From Platanthera guangdongensis (lineage: Eukaryota; Streptophyta; Magnoliopsida; Asparagales; Orchidaceae): a stretch of 64,000 bases of DNA. Under the pieces are notes generated by a model. It made no database searches, was not told where the DNA came from, and worked only from the letters and a program-made list of their open reading frames with translations. This document shows positions 55,801 to 62,458 of this stretch, one piece after another; positions within the stretch are counted from its first letter, which is position 1; each line of letters begins with the position of its first letter. Made by a program: the position numbers and the translations under genes. Where the stretch lies: contig CM077158.1 in NCBI GenBank assembly GCA_039583875.1, positions 241,971,447-242,035,446 of the forward strand. The letters are read 5' to 3'.

Positions 55801-56477
55801 ACACAATTCAAGGATATGGTTCAGCTATTTTGTGTTGATCATATCTCTAGTGATGACATTGAGGGTAGATTTTGTTATAGATTCCATGCACCTAACTTTC
55901 TTTTCAATGTAGAAAGAACAATTTCTATATGTTTGGTACCCTGTGATGGCATCCTATTATGTTTCCCTGCATAATATCCCATCCATCTGGACATGGTATT
56001 CTCATGAATAGTTTTGCCCAAATCAATTTATTTCAAATATTTAAGTTCTTAGGCCACACCCATCTTTTATCCCAACAGAAATGCACAAAATACTGGAAAT
56101 TTGTTAACTTTTTACGATCTATCAAATTTCTCACTTAGGTTCCTTTTGGCATGGTGGTGGCGGTCATGAACTTGAGGGTTAAATTGTCATTCGTTATCGC
56201 CCACTTAAGGAACTTCGTCCACTTTGATGTTCAAACGGATGATGTTTGTTAGGTGATCCTTAACGAATGACGATTTAACCTATGCGTTTATGACCGCCAC
56301 CACCGTGCCAAACGGAGCCTTAGTATCCTTCATTTTCAATATTCAGTTATTGACTTTGATTTCAAATGGTTATTAACGACAAATCAACTTTATAATATTT
56401 TCCCAACAGGTCAGAGAAACACTGCGTGATGTGGTTTTCTTGCATAATGAACAATTTTTTGCTGTAGCGCAGAAGAA
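31846..56477 (+). CDS. UTP7: UTP7/WDR46-like U3 snoRNP protein gene, 5' part, six exons
   Basis: Exons: 31846-31878 (proposed), 45368-45433, 45520-45609, 47974-48106, 55354-55472, 56410-56477. All introns are GT-AG and all phases join. The product starts [11 protein letters not shown], then [70 protein letters not shown] and [14 protein letters not shown]. This is the N-terminal helical region and the first WD40 blades of UTP7 (WDR46/BING4 family), a nucleolar SSU-processome component needed for 18S rRNA processing. The last visible codon is split (aa|), so at least one more exon follows. The rest of the propeller and the BING4 C-terminal domain are outside the window. Introns 1 and 4 are swollen by transposons. 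There is no stop or frameshift in any exon, so the gene is probably alive. Confidence 0.88.
31879..33104 (+). pseudogene. Copia C, 5' part: LTR remnant, protease and integrase start
   Basis: Sequence at about 31950-32270 has LTR character (acatataaataggaatg at about 32208). From 32277 it translates, with stops, as a Copia gag end and protease ([19 protein letters not shown]), a pre-integrase stretch, and the start of the integrase core (SEPLELV, then [22 protein letters not shown]). It is cut at 33105-33109 by the Gypsy element and continues at 43060. The gag domain is missing between LTR and protease. It is an old, dead Tork-like copy. Confidence 0.75.
33105..33109. repeat. Target-site duplication CTCGA (left)
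   Basis: Identical to 43055-43059. It flanks the Gypsy element exactly. Confidence 0.95.
33110..35672 (+). repeat. Gypsy 5' LTR
   Basis: 2563 bp. It contains the 102-bp minisatellite at its 5' end and ends ...GAGGTGTTACA, followed after three bases by the PBS. Differences from the 3' LTR are mostly single-base homopolymer indels plus a 20-base insertion in the 3' copy near 41960. Confidence 0.95.
33176..33500 (+). repeat. 102-bp LTR minisatellite
   Basis: Three full units plus a partial one, starting GGCACACGGCCTGCGACACG. Each unit is a chain of small palindromes (ACACGGGCGTGT-like, GTGTCGACAC). The same array is at 40548-40870. Long ORFs in every frame here are due to lack of T/A-rich stop codons. 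Confidence 0.92.
35676..35687 (+). promoter_or_regulatory. Gypsy primer-binding site (tRNA-iMet)
   Basis: TGGTATCAGAGG, three bases after the LTR end, complementary to initiator tRNA-Met. Confidence 0.92.
35737..36988 (+). pseudogene. Gypsy gag with CCHC knuckle, frameshifted
   Basis: The first reading (ATG 35737) has an Ala-rich N-terminus, then the retrotransposon gag core ([37 protein letters not shown]). Near 36290 the frame shifts to a second reading ([22 protein letters not shown], then [16 protein letters not shown]). A stop interrupts at 36588, and a further shift leads to the zinc knuckle [14 protein letters not shown] (36754-36795). The last reading ends at TAA 36988, 15 bases into the proposed intron. 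It would form the particle. Indels may be real decay or uncorrected sequencing errors. Confidence 0.85.
36971..37043 (+). other. Proposed 73-bp intron between gag and protease
   Basis: A GTATGAAG donor and a T-rich TGTCTTGTTGTAG acceptor flank an A/T-rich segment. Removing it joins DVVTG to [16 protein letters not shown] in frame (g|gc codon) and gives the normal chromovirus gag-protease sequence. Unspliced, gag stops at 36988. The length is not a multiple of three, so splicing is needed for a gag-pol fusion. Confidence 0.65.
37044..38385 (+). pseudogene. Gypsy protease and reverse transcriptase
   Basis: Protease [12 protein letters not shown], then [10 protein letters not shown], are in the first reading (to 37786). 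After a one-base shift near 37725 the RT reading follows: [42 protein letters not shown], and the active site [10 protein letters not shown] at about 38075-38104. It then continues to [15 protein letters not shown] and the thumb [15 protein letters not shown] second shift near 38385 leads into RNase H. All catalytic motifs are present, but the frame is broken. Confidence 0.9.
38386..38895 (+). pseudogene. Gypsy RNase H
   Basis: Motifs [49 protein letters not shown] and [16 protein letters not shown] are followed, after a frame change at about 38765, by the RNase H end ([16 protein letters not shown]). It removes the RNA strand during reverse transcription. Confidence 0.88.
38896..40432 (+). 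pseudogene. Gypsy integrase with chromodomain-like tail
   Basis: The zinc-binding region is fragmentary (39150-39300: a [14 protein letters not shown] His motif, then [17 protein letters not shown]). The catalytic core is clear: [20 protein letters not shown] (first Asp), [12 protein letters not shown] (second Asp), and [21 protein letters not shown] (Glu). The GPY/F-like stretch ([20 protein letters not shown]) and a tail with [15 protein letters not shown] and LEDYPELF end at TAA 40430-40432. This tail is of the chromovirus type. Frameshifts occur near 39740, 40060 and 40235. Confidence 0.88.
40467..40480 (+). promoter_or_regulatory. Gypsy polypurine tract
   Basis: The purine run aagtgggggagagt directly precedes the TG of the 3' LTR; it is the primer site for plus-strand synthesis. 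Confidence 0.88.
40481..43054 (+). repeat. Gypsy 3' LTR
   Basis: 2574 bp; contains the same 102-bp minisatellite (40548-40870) and ends GGAGGTGTTACA, followed by the target duplication CTCGA. Confidence 0.95.
43060..44785 (+). pseudogene. Copia C, 3' part: integrase and RT
   Basis: Continues the integrase cut at 33104: [44 protein letters not shown] linker and RT pieces follow: [36 protein letters not shown] (44451-44482), and just before the gap [13 protein letters not shown], the Tork-type connection motif. Many stops. The rest, including RNase H and the 3' LTR, is probably in the gap. Confidence 0.85.
44786..45285. other. Assembly gap of 500 N
   Basis: Exactly 500 unknown bases, the usual placeholder for a gap of unknown size. 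It falls in UTP7 intron 1 between Copia C RT and exon 2. ORFs that run through it are artefacts. Confidence 1.
45368..45433 (+). CDS. UTP7: UTP7 exon 2
   Basis: Acceptor ...caattatag|GGAAAG, donor GAG|GTATAC; 22 codons in phase 0 reading [19 protein letters not shown] and NLE. This matches the conserved N-terminal segment of UTP7. Confidence 0.85.
45520..45609 (+). CDS. UTP7: UTP7 exon 3
   Basis: Acceptor tgatttag|GCACTT, donor AAG|GTTTAC; 30 codons including [20 protein letters not shown]. Intron 2 is only 86 bases. Confidence 0.9.
45764..46650. mobile_element. Tourist-like element in UTP7 intron 3, 881 bp
   Basis: Ends GGCCCCGTTCGTTTGC (45767) and, reversed, GGGCCCGTTCGTTTGC (ending 46647) lie between TTA triplets at 45764-45766 and 46648-46650. 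A sub-terminal motif AAAACGAAAACktATGTTCG occurs twice near 45850-45930. No transposase; the 81- and 101-aa ORFs inside have no domain. Confidence 0.85.
46834..46997. mobile_element. Short Mutator-like MITE in UTP7 intron 3
   Basis: Ends AAGGTTGTCAGGATCG and, reversed, AGGGTTGTCAGCATCA, with GGATCG/CGATCC-rich interior. It is the same family as 17749-20093. It sits between two GA repeats (46817-46832 and 47001-47011), so a target duplication cannot be proven. Confidence 0.75.
46998..47973. other. Rest of UTP7 intron 3
   Basis: A/T-rich intron sequence. A near-repeat tgaagaatgaattgagtctt occurs twice at about 47760-47822. Nothing else is seen. Confidence 0.5.
47974..48106 (+). CDS. UTP7: UTP7 exon 4
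   Basis: Acceptor attttatag|TGGCTT, donor AAAG|GTAGTA. Reads [20 protein letters not shown] and [20 protein letters not shown], the most diagnostic UTP7/WDR46 segment. Ends in phase 1 (g|), matching exon 5. Confidence 0.93.
48390..48475 (+). mobile_element. Truncated SINE-like 3' end
   Basis: The order ggatccatatagctgacccc, then actatagtggtataaaatc and ttgttgt, resembles the 3' part of common plant SINEs ('ATGTAGCCGACCCC...GTGGGATAAGGCTT...TTGTTG'). Head and target duplication are not evident. Confidence 0.4.
48791..48973 (-). mobile_element. Au-type SINE in UTP7 intron 4
   Basis: On the minus strand it starts GGGAGGCCTTGGCGCACTGG (A box) and includes a B-box-like CACGAATTTGAGTCC. The Au-specific body follows (CAGCCTCATGCAAAAATGCA, then GGGTAAGG), and it ends GTGCACCGGGCAGCCTTTTT. 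Flanks tattaaggaa and taataaggca are a plausible decayed target duplication. Non-autonomous, pol III type. Confidence 0.85.
49361..50520. repeat. Tandem duplication of a Gypsy end plus LTR piece (about 579-bp period)
   Basis: Unit 1 (49361-49939) and unit 2 (49940-50520) both contain 'tagccatg-ttagtgggg', the antisense integrase end, and most of the LTR that begins TGTTtAGGG (49682) or TGTTATGGG (50258). The truncated LTR in unit 1 shows the duplication arose after the gag-only element inserted. Confidence 0.85.
50258..50566 (+). repeat. Gag-only element 5' LTR
   Basis: 309 bp, TGTTATGGGCTCC...AGACCCATAACA; PBS begins three bases after it at 50570. Confidence 0.9.
50567..51390 (+). other. 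Leader of the gag-only element
   Basis: 824 bases from the PBS to the gag ATG with no domain. ORFs at 50797-51216 and 50826-51083 are without recognisable features. The length is large for a 5' leader. Confidence 0.5.
51391..52345 (+). pseudogene. Gypsy gag of the gag-only element
   Basis: ATG 51391. N-terminal coiled-coil-like [18 protein letters not shown], then the gag core [19 protein letters not shown], a stop at 51676, [51 protein letters not shown], and [12 protein letters not shown] after a frame change. The end has a zinc-knuckle-like [14 protein letters not shown], a stop, then [10 protein letters not shown]. This is the gag organisation of plant Gypsy elements. At least five stops or shifts make it dead. 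Confidence 0.85.
52410..52728 (+). repeat. Gag-only element 3' LTR
   Basis: 319 bp, TGTTGCGGGCTC...AGGCCCATAACA; matches the 5' LTR with scattered substitutions. Confidence 0.9.
53198..53644. mobile_element. Foldback element 1 with tRNA-like heads (447-bp palindrome)
   Basis: Two arms of about 222 bp (53200-53421 and 53422-53644) are inverted copies meeting at ccgcgg (53419-53424). Outer ends are TGATrCGGCACAGGCGTCAC. Near the centre each arm carries a tRNA-like A box (gatcagttggtgatgagagcg) and a B box (gggatcgagcccc) about 50 bases apart, pointing outwards. ATAAAAGT flanks it at 53190-53197 and 53645-53652. Identical ORFs on the two strands simply reflect the palindrome. Confidence 0.85.
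53653..53996. mobile_element. Foldback element 2, left arm truncated
   Basis: Second palindrome centred at 53773/53774 (ccgcgg 53771-53776). The left arm is about 120 bases (from 53655), the right arm about 214 bases to ...TGTGCCGCAT (53987), and flanking TAAAAGTT follows. The sequence is nearly the same as element 1, so the pair probably arose by duplication or recombination at the shared target. Confidence 0.8.
55354..55472 (+). CDS. UTP7: UTP7 exon 5
   Basis: Acceptor aaattgcag|ATTTAG, donor TTTCAG|GTATAA. The first two bases complete the Asp codon split with exon 4. Reads [20 protein letters not shown], then GHLALIDL and NLIKEFQ, the first WD40 blade. Confidence 0.93.
55473..56409. other. 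UTP7 intron 5
   Basis: 937 bp, A/T-rich, containing a Tourist-like MITE at 56138-56319. Nothing else is recognised. Confidence 0.7.
56135..56322. mobile_element. Tourist-like MITE in UTP7 intron 5
   Basis: Element 56138-56319 between TTA triplets. Ends GGTTCCTTTTGGCATGGTGG and, reversed, GGCTCCGTTTGGCACGGTGG. Same family as 30313-30497 (shared 'aaacggatga' and 'aatgacgatttaacc'-type interior). Confidence 0.9.
56410..56477 (+). CDS. UTP7: UTP7 exon 6
   Basis: Acceptor cccaacag|GTCAGA, donor AGAA|GTATGC. Reads [20 protein letters not shown], then QK and a split Lys codon. No following exon is found before the window ends. Confidence 0.88.
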
Positions 56478-57462
56478 GTATGCTCTCTTCCTATTTCTAA
56501 TTTACTGCAATTATCATATATATACAATGAGGTTGCATTCTTCTTTATTTCTTTTTTGTTCCTTTAAAGCTAGTATAAAATTCTTTTGATTTGCAAATTT
56601 GCACTTAACAACTACATTGTCATTACATTTTTAACTCGTGCACGTTTACAAACTTAGTTATTGAGAATTTCTGGAGAAGCAATCTTCCAAGAATTTATTG
56701 ATCCACAGAAGCATCCAAGAAAGTACTAAAAGAAATTGCACACATTAGGAACATACATTTATAAGTTTTAGAATGTTTTTTTTTCTATTTTCATAATATT
56801 ACTCAGCAGTCATAGCTTATAGGGTTAATTACTAGGATCTCTTCCCTGAAATTTAGAATTATTATCGTGTCCTAAATTTCGCCTTTCTGAAATCACCAAA
56901 ACCTCTCCCCTGAATTTGGCAATTTAACAAAAACACGCCACAACTATTGAAGGCAACAGTGTTCCCCATTAAAATAAAATAAAATTTTTAACTTACAAGT
57001 CTTATTGTGCACTTGTAGGTCTTGATGAAATCTCGGTTTCGGGGCTATCGCTTCCACGTTACTAGGCCACAACAAAAAATGAAAACTTTGGCAGGATGAC
57101 GATGCGGAATCTCATCAATCGGAAGATTCGTTCATTTTCTCTAATTTTTTGCTTCTTTTCCTCGCTGGCTTTGCCGATTGCAAAAACAGGTTCATCGTTC
57201 GCAAAACCCTTGTCGACCATTCATTCCTTTTAAATCTAATTCGTACCAATCACAAAGCCTAAGAATAACTGCTGTTTCAGCATTCCTATTAGCTGTGCTC
57301 CTCGGGCCCCAAAACTGCTCCATTCACAGTAATTCAATGTGTGGGGTTAGGGTTAGATTCCACCTTGATTTTTACAAAACTTAAAATCTTGTATACAGCC
57401 AAGCTTCTAAAGAAAAGAGAAATCATGGTGATTCTTTTTCCACTGTATACAGCGGCCGCGCC
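56478..57462. other. UTP7 intron 6 sequence before the Retand-like element
   Basis: A/T-rich. From about 56821 ('gggttaattactagg...') the sequence has the look of one end of an unidentified transposon, but no matching second end is seen. No coding exon is recognised. Confidence 0.4.
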
Positions 57463-58723
57463 TGTACAACCCCGTATTCGCGAAGAGTGGACCCTAAATG
57501 AGACGTGCTTAGTTTTTAAGCTTTTTGAGTATTTTGAACTCTCGGTGGCCAATTTTGGCTCTAGCTTGGAAATATACTAGTAGGGGGAGGAGAAGTCGGC
57601 CTCCCACCGCGGCCCCTTAGTTGGAGTGTGAGAGCGGCAGGTTGGTAGGCGCCCGCCCGGGGCAATTGGGTGTGGAGGCGGGATCAGCAGGCCCTCCCCC
57701 TCCCCCTTTTTTCCCCTCAGGCCGGCGAGACCAACCCGAGCCCGGCGGGTAGGCCGGGCGAGACCGGCCCTCGGGCCAGGTCTCGCCCCGCCACGCGGGC
57801 AGCCGGGCGAGACCGGCCCCCAGGCCGGGTCTCGCCGAGCCCGGCGGGTTGGCCGGGCGAGACCGGCCCTCGGGCCAGGTCTCGCCCCGCCCCGCGGGCA
57901 GCCGGGCGAGACCGGCCCCCAGGCCGGGTCTCGCCGAGCCCGACGGGTAGGCCGGGCGAGACCGGCCCTCGGGCCAGGTCTCGCCCGCCCCGCGGGCAGC
58001 CGGGCGAGACCGGCCCCCAAGCCGGGTCTCGCCGAGCCCGGCGGGTAGGCCGGGCGAGACCGGCCCTCGGGCCAGGTCTCGCCCCGCCCTGCGGGCAGCC
58101 GGGCGAGACCGGCCCCCAGGCCGGGTCTCGCCGAGCCCGGCGGGTAGGCCGGGCGAGACCGGCCCTCGGGCCAGGTCTCGCCCCGCCCCACGGGCAGCCG
58201 GGCGAGACCGGCCCCCAGGCCGGGTCTCGCCGAGCCCGGCGGGTAGGCCGGGCGAGACCGGCCCTCGGGCGGGTCTCGCCCCGTCCCGCAGGGTGGGCCC
58301 CTTATTTGCTTTAGGTGACGCGTTTTTCCTTCTCTACCCCCCGGCGTGGCGGTTTCCTATTGGCCCGAGGCCTTTTGGCCGTATGGGTATTTTGGTCATT
58401 TTTGGCTCAAGGGATTTGGAAAACTATAAATAGACCCCCTTGGGTGTCTTGGAGGGGGGCCTTTCTGAGTTTTCTCCTCCCTTAGCTTCTTCTTGGTAGA
58501 GTTGAGAGAGCTCTTCAAGGCACCCTAGCTCGAGCATTGGCTAGGGAGGGGGAGACCTCAAAGGTCTTCCGGGTGTGAGGTGGGACCTCCGCGCTTGAGC
58601 CGAGGGTCTGTTCCTAGCTTCTTGATCCCTTGGTCCGTGACGTTCTCTTGAGTATAGTAGGTGTGAGGTCACCCCTTTCTAGGGACCCCGAACTCCACGG
58701 AGACCAAGTTTTTGGTTTCAACA
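57463..58723 (+). repeat. Retand-like LTR 1 with 100-bp GC-rich array
   Basis: 1261 bp. A G+C-rich array at about 57740-58285 has about five and a half units of roughly 98-100 bp with the core gccgggcgagaccggcc and gggtctcgcc. A TATA motif (actataaataga) lies at about 58424. Long ORFs in the array are compositional. Confidence 0.9.
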
Positions 58724-58745
58724 TTTTGGTGCGGTGAGCGTGGAG
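58724..58745 (+). promoter_or_regulatory. Primer-binding-site position of the Retand-like element
   Basis: TTTTGGTGCGGTGAGCGTGG directly follows the LTR. The TGG start fits a tRNA 3' end, but I cannot assign the tRNA. The same sequence follows the second LTR at 63934. Confidence 0.6.
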
Positions 58746-58778
58746 AGTGACCAGCACAGAAGATCTCGAGAGAGTGTC

Positions 58779-60914
58779 ATGACGGGAGGTCAAGGAGGCG
58801 GTGATGATCTCGGCGAGCTCCCCAGCCCAGGACCCTTTGTTGGGAGGCAGGAGTTCATGGCCTCCATCCAAGGTATCATGGAGATGCTGCGAAGCATTGC
58901 TCCTCAGGGTGGCAGCTCCACCCCGACCCCCCAGGAGCTAGCTCCCCCCCTCGACGAGTCGACTCCCAGGGGTCTAGGCGAGACGACCCCAGCGGGGGGA
59001 GAAGGAAGTGCACCAGGAAGAAGGCCAGGGAAGGAGAGGATGGGAGATGGGGTCGAGCGAGACCTCACCGGCCGGGAGTTGTTCTCTAGCCCGGCAAGTG
59101 CCAACCTCCCAGGCGAGCAGGTTGCGCGAGTGGAGGTGGTTATACCACCCCTTAGGGGGTCACCCTTCAGCGAGCTGATCATCTCAGCTCCCGTTCCCGA
59201 GGGGTTCAGAGAGCCAGACATGGCTTACTATACGGGGAAGGATGACCCCGTCCAGCATCTGCAGTGGTTCGAGGATGCCGTCTCCATCAGGCCGATGACG
59301 GATGCCTTCAAGTGTCGCCTCTTTGCGATCACGCTGAAGGAGAAGGCAAGGGACTGGTTCCATCAACTCCCTCCGAGGTCGATCTATGGGTTCGAGGACT
59401 TGAGCCGAAGCTTCCAGCTCCGCTTCTCCACCTCCAAGAAGCGGAAGAGGAGTCCTGAGTCCATCTTCTTGATAAGGCATGGGGTCGAGGAGTCGCTGGT
59501 CCGTTACGTAGACAGGTTCCAAGAGGAGATCTTGGAGGTCCAGGAGATGGCAGGGTATGCTCTCCAAATGGCCTTCACCGTTGGGCTGAAGGAGGGCTTC
59601 TTCAAGATGAGCTTGTCCCAGAAGGCCCCCCTTTCCTTCGAGGAGCTGATGGAAAGGGCGGCAGAGGAGATTGTCATGGAGGCAGCCAACCCGGCATTTG
59701 TCAAGAGGTTGGAAAAGTTGACGGAGGTGGAGTCAAAGGAGCAGGGTGGCTCAAGGCATCAGGAAGGAAGAAGGAGAGAGGAGCAGAGAGCTCAGGGGTT
59801 CCAAGGACAGGAGGGTCCGGAACCAGGCTGGAGGCAGCAGGGAGGACCTGCCCAAGGTCCAGGAAGAGCTCTCATCCAAGGAGGGGGGAACTTCCACGGG
59901 GGCCAAGGGAGGTTCAACTTCCAGAGGCAGGCCCCAAGGCAACTCTTACCCCCGCCGCAGCAAGCCTTGGCAATAGGAGGGGGAAGAGGTAACAGGAGAG
60001 AGCGCCCAGCCCGCCGAAAGAGGGGAGAAAGAGCGCTGCTGTACTGCGACTTCCACCAGGTGGAGGGGCACGTCACGGCTACCTGCCCCGAGTTCTTGGA
60101 GGTGAGGGGGGAGAGAGGCTCTGCCCAGCCGCAGCCGCCGGTACGGGTAGAAGAGGTTCTACCCGGAGAAGGGGGTGATGATATATGCGAGGATCGGGTC
60201 GACGTGGGAACCCGAGGCGGTATAGGAGTGATCCACGGTGGAGTGGGGGTTGAGGCCACCCGGAAGGTAAGCCTCCATGTCATGTACCGAAGGAGCGTCG
60301 CCTCAACCTCCCAGACCCCGCCCCCAGAGGAAAAGATCACCTTCTCGGTGAAGGACCTACCGGATCATGAGGATCCGTTCTGTGATGCGCTGGTCATCCA
60401 GACAGCCATCGAAGGCTACACCGTCTCCCGGATCCTGGTTGACAAAGGAAGCTCCGTCAACGTCATTTTCAAGAAGGCGTTTGACGAGATGAAGGTGGAG
60501 CCAAGGAGGGTGTTGGCCTCGGACGGACACCTGTTCGGATTCTCAGGAGAGAGAAAGGAGGTCAAAGGTGGAGTGGGGCTCCAAGTAAAATTGGGAGGAG
60601 TCTCGAGGAACTGCCGGTTCGTCATTGTTCACGCTCCAAGCAGCTACAACGCCATCTTCGGAAGACCCCTCATCAGCGCCTTCCGTTGCGTGCCATCTTC
60701 ATTCCACCAATGCCTCAAGTTCAGCTCAGGAAGGATCCAGGTCAGAGTCAAGGGAGACTCCAGGATGGCAAGGCAGTGCTACGTCACGGCCGTCAACACC
60801 ATCTCTTGGTTGGCCAAGGCAGAGGAGATGGAGAAGGTCATGGAGAGCCTGAGCAGGATGGAAGTGTCCGGCGAGGAGGAAGCGGATGACGACCACCGGG
60901 CCCAGGCCCCCTGA
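58779..60914 (+). CDS. Gag-protease protein of the Retand-like element
   Basis: ATG 58779 (an upstream GTG at 58734 is in frame but lies in the PBS region) to TGA 60914, 711 residues, no interruptions. Residues 1-130 are low-complexity Gly/Pro/Ser-rich. The gag core follows (MAYYTGKDDPVQHLQWFEDA, FKCRLFAITLKEKARDWFHQ, then FLIRHGVEESLVRYVDRFQE). A basic Gln/Gly-rich region leads to the zinc-binding YCDFHQVEGHVTATC. The protease active site is ILVDKGSSVNVIF, and YNAIFGRPLI follows. These last three are diagnostic of Tat/Retand-type Gypsy elements. The active-site DKGSS has Lys where DTG/DNG-type proteases have Thr or Asn, which may affect activity. The reading ends in an acidic tail with a proper stop, not at a polymerase. 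Confidence 0.9.
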   Translation: MTGGQGGGDDLGELPSPGPFVGRQEFMASIQGIMEMLRSIAPQGGSSTPTPQELAPPLDESTPRGLGETTPAGGEGSAPGRRPGKERMGDGVERDLTGRELFSSPASANLPGEQVARVEVVIPPLRGSPFSELIISAPVPEGFREPDMAYYTGKDDPVQHLQWFEDAVSIRPMTDAFKCRLFAITLKEKARDWFHQLPPRSIYGFEDLSRSFQLRFSTSKKRKRSPESIFLIRHGVEESLVRYVDRFQEEILEVQEMAGYALQMAFTVGLKEGFFKMSLSQKAPLSFEELMERAAEEIVMEAANPAFVKRLEKLTEVESKEQGGSRHQEGRRREEQRAQGFQGQEGPEPGWRQQGGPAQGPGRALIQGGGNFHGGQGRFNFQRQAPRQLLPPPQQALAIGGGRGNRRERPARRKRGERALLYCDFHQVEGHVTATCPEFLEVRGERGSAQPQPPVRVEEVLPGEGGDDICEDRVDVGTRGGIGVIHGGVGVEATRKVSLHVMYRRSVASTSQTPPPEEKITFSVKDLPDHEDPFCDALVIQTAIEGYTVSRILVDKGSSVNVIFKKAFDEMKVEPRRVLASDGHLFGFSGERKEVKGGVGLQVKLGGVSRNCRFVIVHAPSSYNAIFGRPLISAFRCVPSSFHQCLKFSSGRIQVRVKGDSRMARQCYVTAVNTISWLAKAEEMEKVMESLSRMEVSGEEEADDDHRAQAP

Positions 60915-61029
60915 AGAAGCCTCGCCTCGGCAGAGTCCTGTATGTATCTTATCTTGTAATGAGTCTAACCCCCGACCAACTGAGTCGGGGGGATCATGTA
61001 ACCCATCTATTTTTCCCGTTTGAGTATGT

Positions 61030-62390
61030 AGGATTTGGTAAGGTTTGATTGTGTAGCTCAAGTTCTTTGCTCCGATGATGATTCCGCCGCCAGGCTCCCA
61101 CTAGCTGGCTGGGTAGGTTGATCTCTCGTGGTAGCCCAAGTCCTTTGCTCCGATGACGATTCCGCCGCCAGGCTCCCACTAGCTGGCTGGGTAGGTTGAT
61201 CTCTCGTGGTAGCCCAAGTCCTTTACTCCGATGACGATTCCGCCGTCAGGCTCTCACTAGCTGGCTGGGTAGGTTGATCTCTCGTGGTAGCCCAAGTCCT
61301 TTGCTCCGATGACGATTCCGCGGCCAGGCTCCCACTAGCTGGCTGGGTATGTTGATCTCTCGTGGTAGCCCAAGTCCTTTGCTCCGATGATGATTCCGCG
61401 GTCAGGCTCCCACTAGCTGGCAGGGCAGGTTGATCTTTCGCGGTAGCCCAAGTCCTTTGCTCCGATGATGATTCCGCCGTCAGGCTCCCACTAGCCGGCT
61501 GGGTAGGTTGATCTCTCGTGGTAGCCCAAGTCCTTTGCTCCGATGATGATTCCGCGGTCAGGCTCCCACTAGCTGGCAGGGCAGGTTGATCTCTCGTGGT
61601 AGCCCAAGTCCTTTGCTCCGATGACGATTCCGCCGCCAGGCTCCCACTAGCCGGCAGGGCAGGTTGATCTCTCGCGGTAGCCCAAGTCCTTTGCTCCGAT
61701 GACGATTCCGCCGTCAGGCTCCCACTAGCCGGCTGGGTAGGTTGATCTCTCGTGGTAGCCCAAGTCCTTTGCTCCGATGATGATTCCGCGGCCAGGCTCC
61801 CACTAGCTGGCAGGGCAGGTTGATCTCTCGTGGTAGCCCAAGTCCTTTGCTCCGATGACGATTCCGCCGCCAGGCTCCCACTAGCTGGCTGGGTAGGTTG
61901 ATCTCTCGTGGTATCACAAGTCCTTTGCTCCGATGATGATGATTCCGCGGCCAGGCTCCCACTAGCTGGCAGGGCAGGTTGATCTCTCGTGGTAGCCCAA
62001 GTCCCTTTGCTCCGAGGTGGTCCCGCTGCCAGGCTCTCACTAGCTGGCAGGGTCGGTGGTACCTCTCGTGGAGAGTAAGTCTCTTTGCTCCGAGGTGGTC
62101 CCGCTGTCAGGCTCCCACTAGCCGGCAGGGTCGGTGGTACCTCTCGTGGAGAGTAAGTCCCTTTGCTCCGAGGTGGTCCCGCTGCCAGGCTCCCACTAGC
62201 TGACAGGGCCGGTGCTACCTCTCGGGGAGAGTAAGTGTTTGCACCCCGAGGCCGTCTCGTCACCCAGGCTCCCATTAGCTGGCTTGACAGGTTGACCCCT
62301 CGGGGAGGCTAAGTGTTTTCACCCAGAGGAGGTCTCGCCACCCAGGCTCCCATAGCTGGCATGGCAGGTTGACCCCGAGGGGAAGTTACA
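61030..62390 (+). repeat. 78-bp minisatellite in the 3' untranslated region
   Basis: About 15 units of ctttgctccgatgacgattc followed by cgccgccaggctcccactag-type sequence, then a tgatctctcgtggtagcccaa segment, spaced at 78 bp from about 61062. Units after 62000 are variants (gaggtggtcccgctgcc), with two more degenerate units. Because 78 is divisible by 3, a 350-residue minus-strand ORF with a 26-residue repeat results; it is not taken as a gene. Confidence 0.92.
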
Positions 62391-62458
62391 CTCCGCGAAT
62401 ATGTTGGGTTGGATGTTTCTTTCCGAGCTTGTGCCAACCTCGAAAAGAGCGGGGATTG

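Noticed and set aside
57577..58314. Two 204-214-codon ORFs on opposite strands
   Set aside because: Gly/Arg/Pro-rich readings of the G+C-rich LTR array.
61223..62275. 350-codon minus-strand ORF with 26-residue repeats
   Set aside because: The 78-bp period is divisible by three, so the frame stays open by chance; no start context or domain.
61030..62390. CRISPR-like regular repeats
   Set aside because: The repeats are contiguous with no unique spacers, in a plant retrotransposon.
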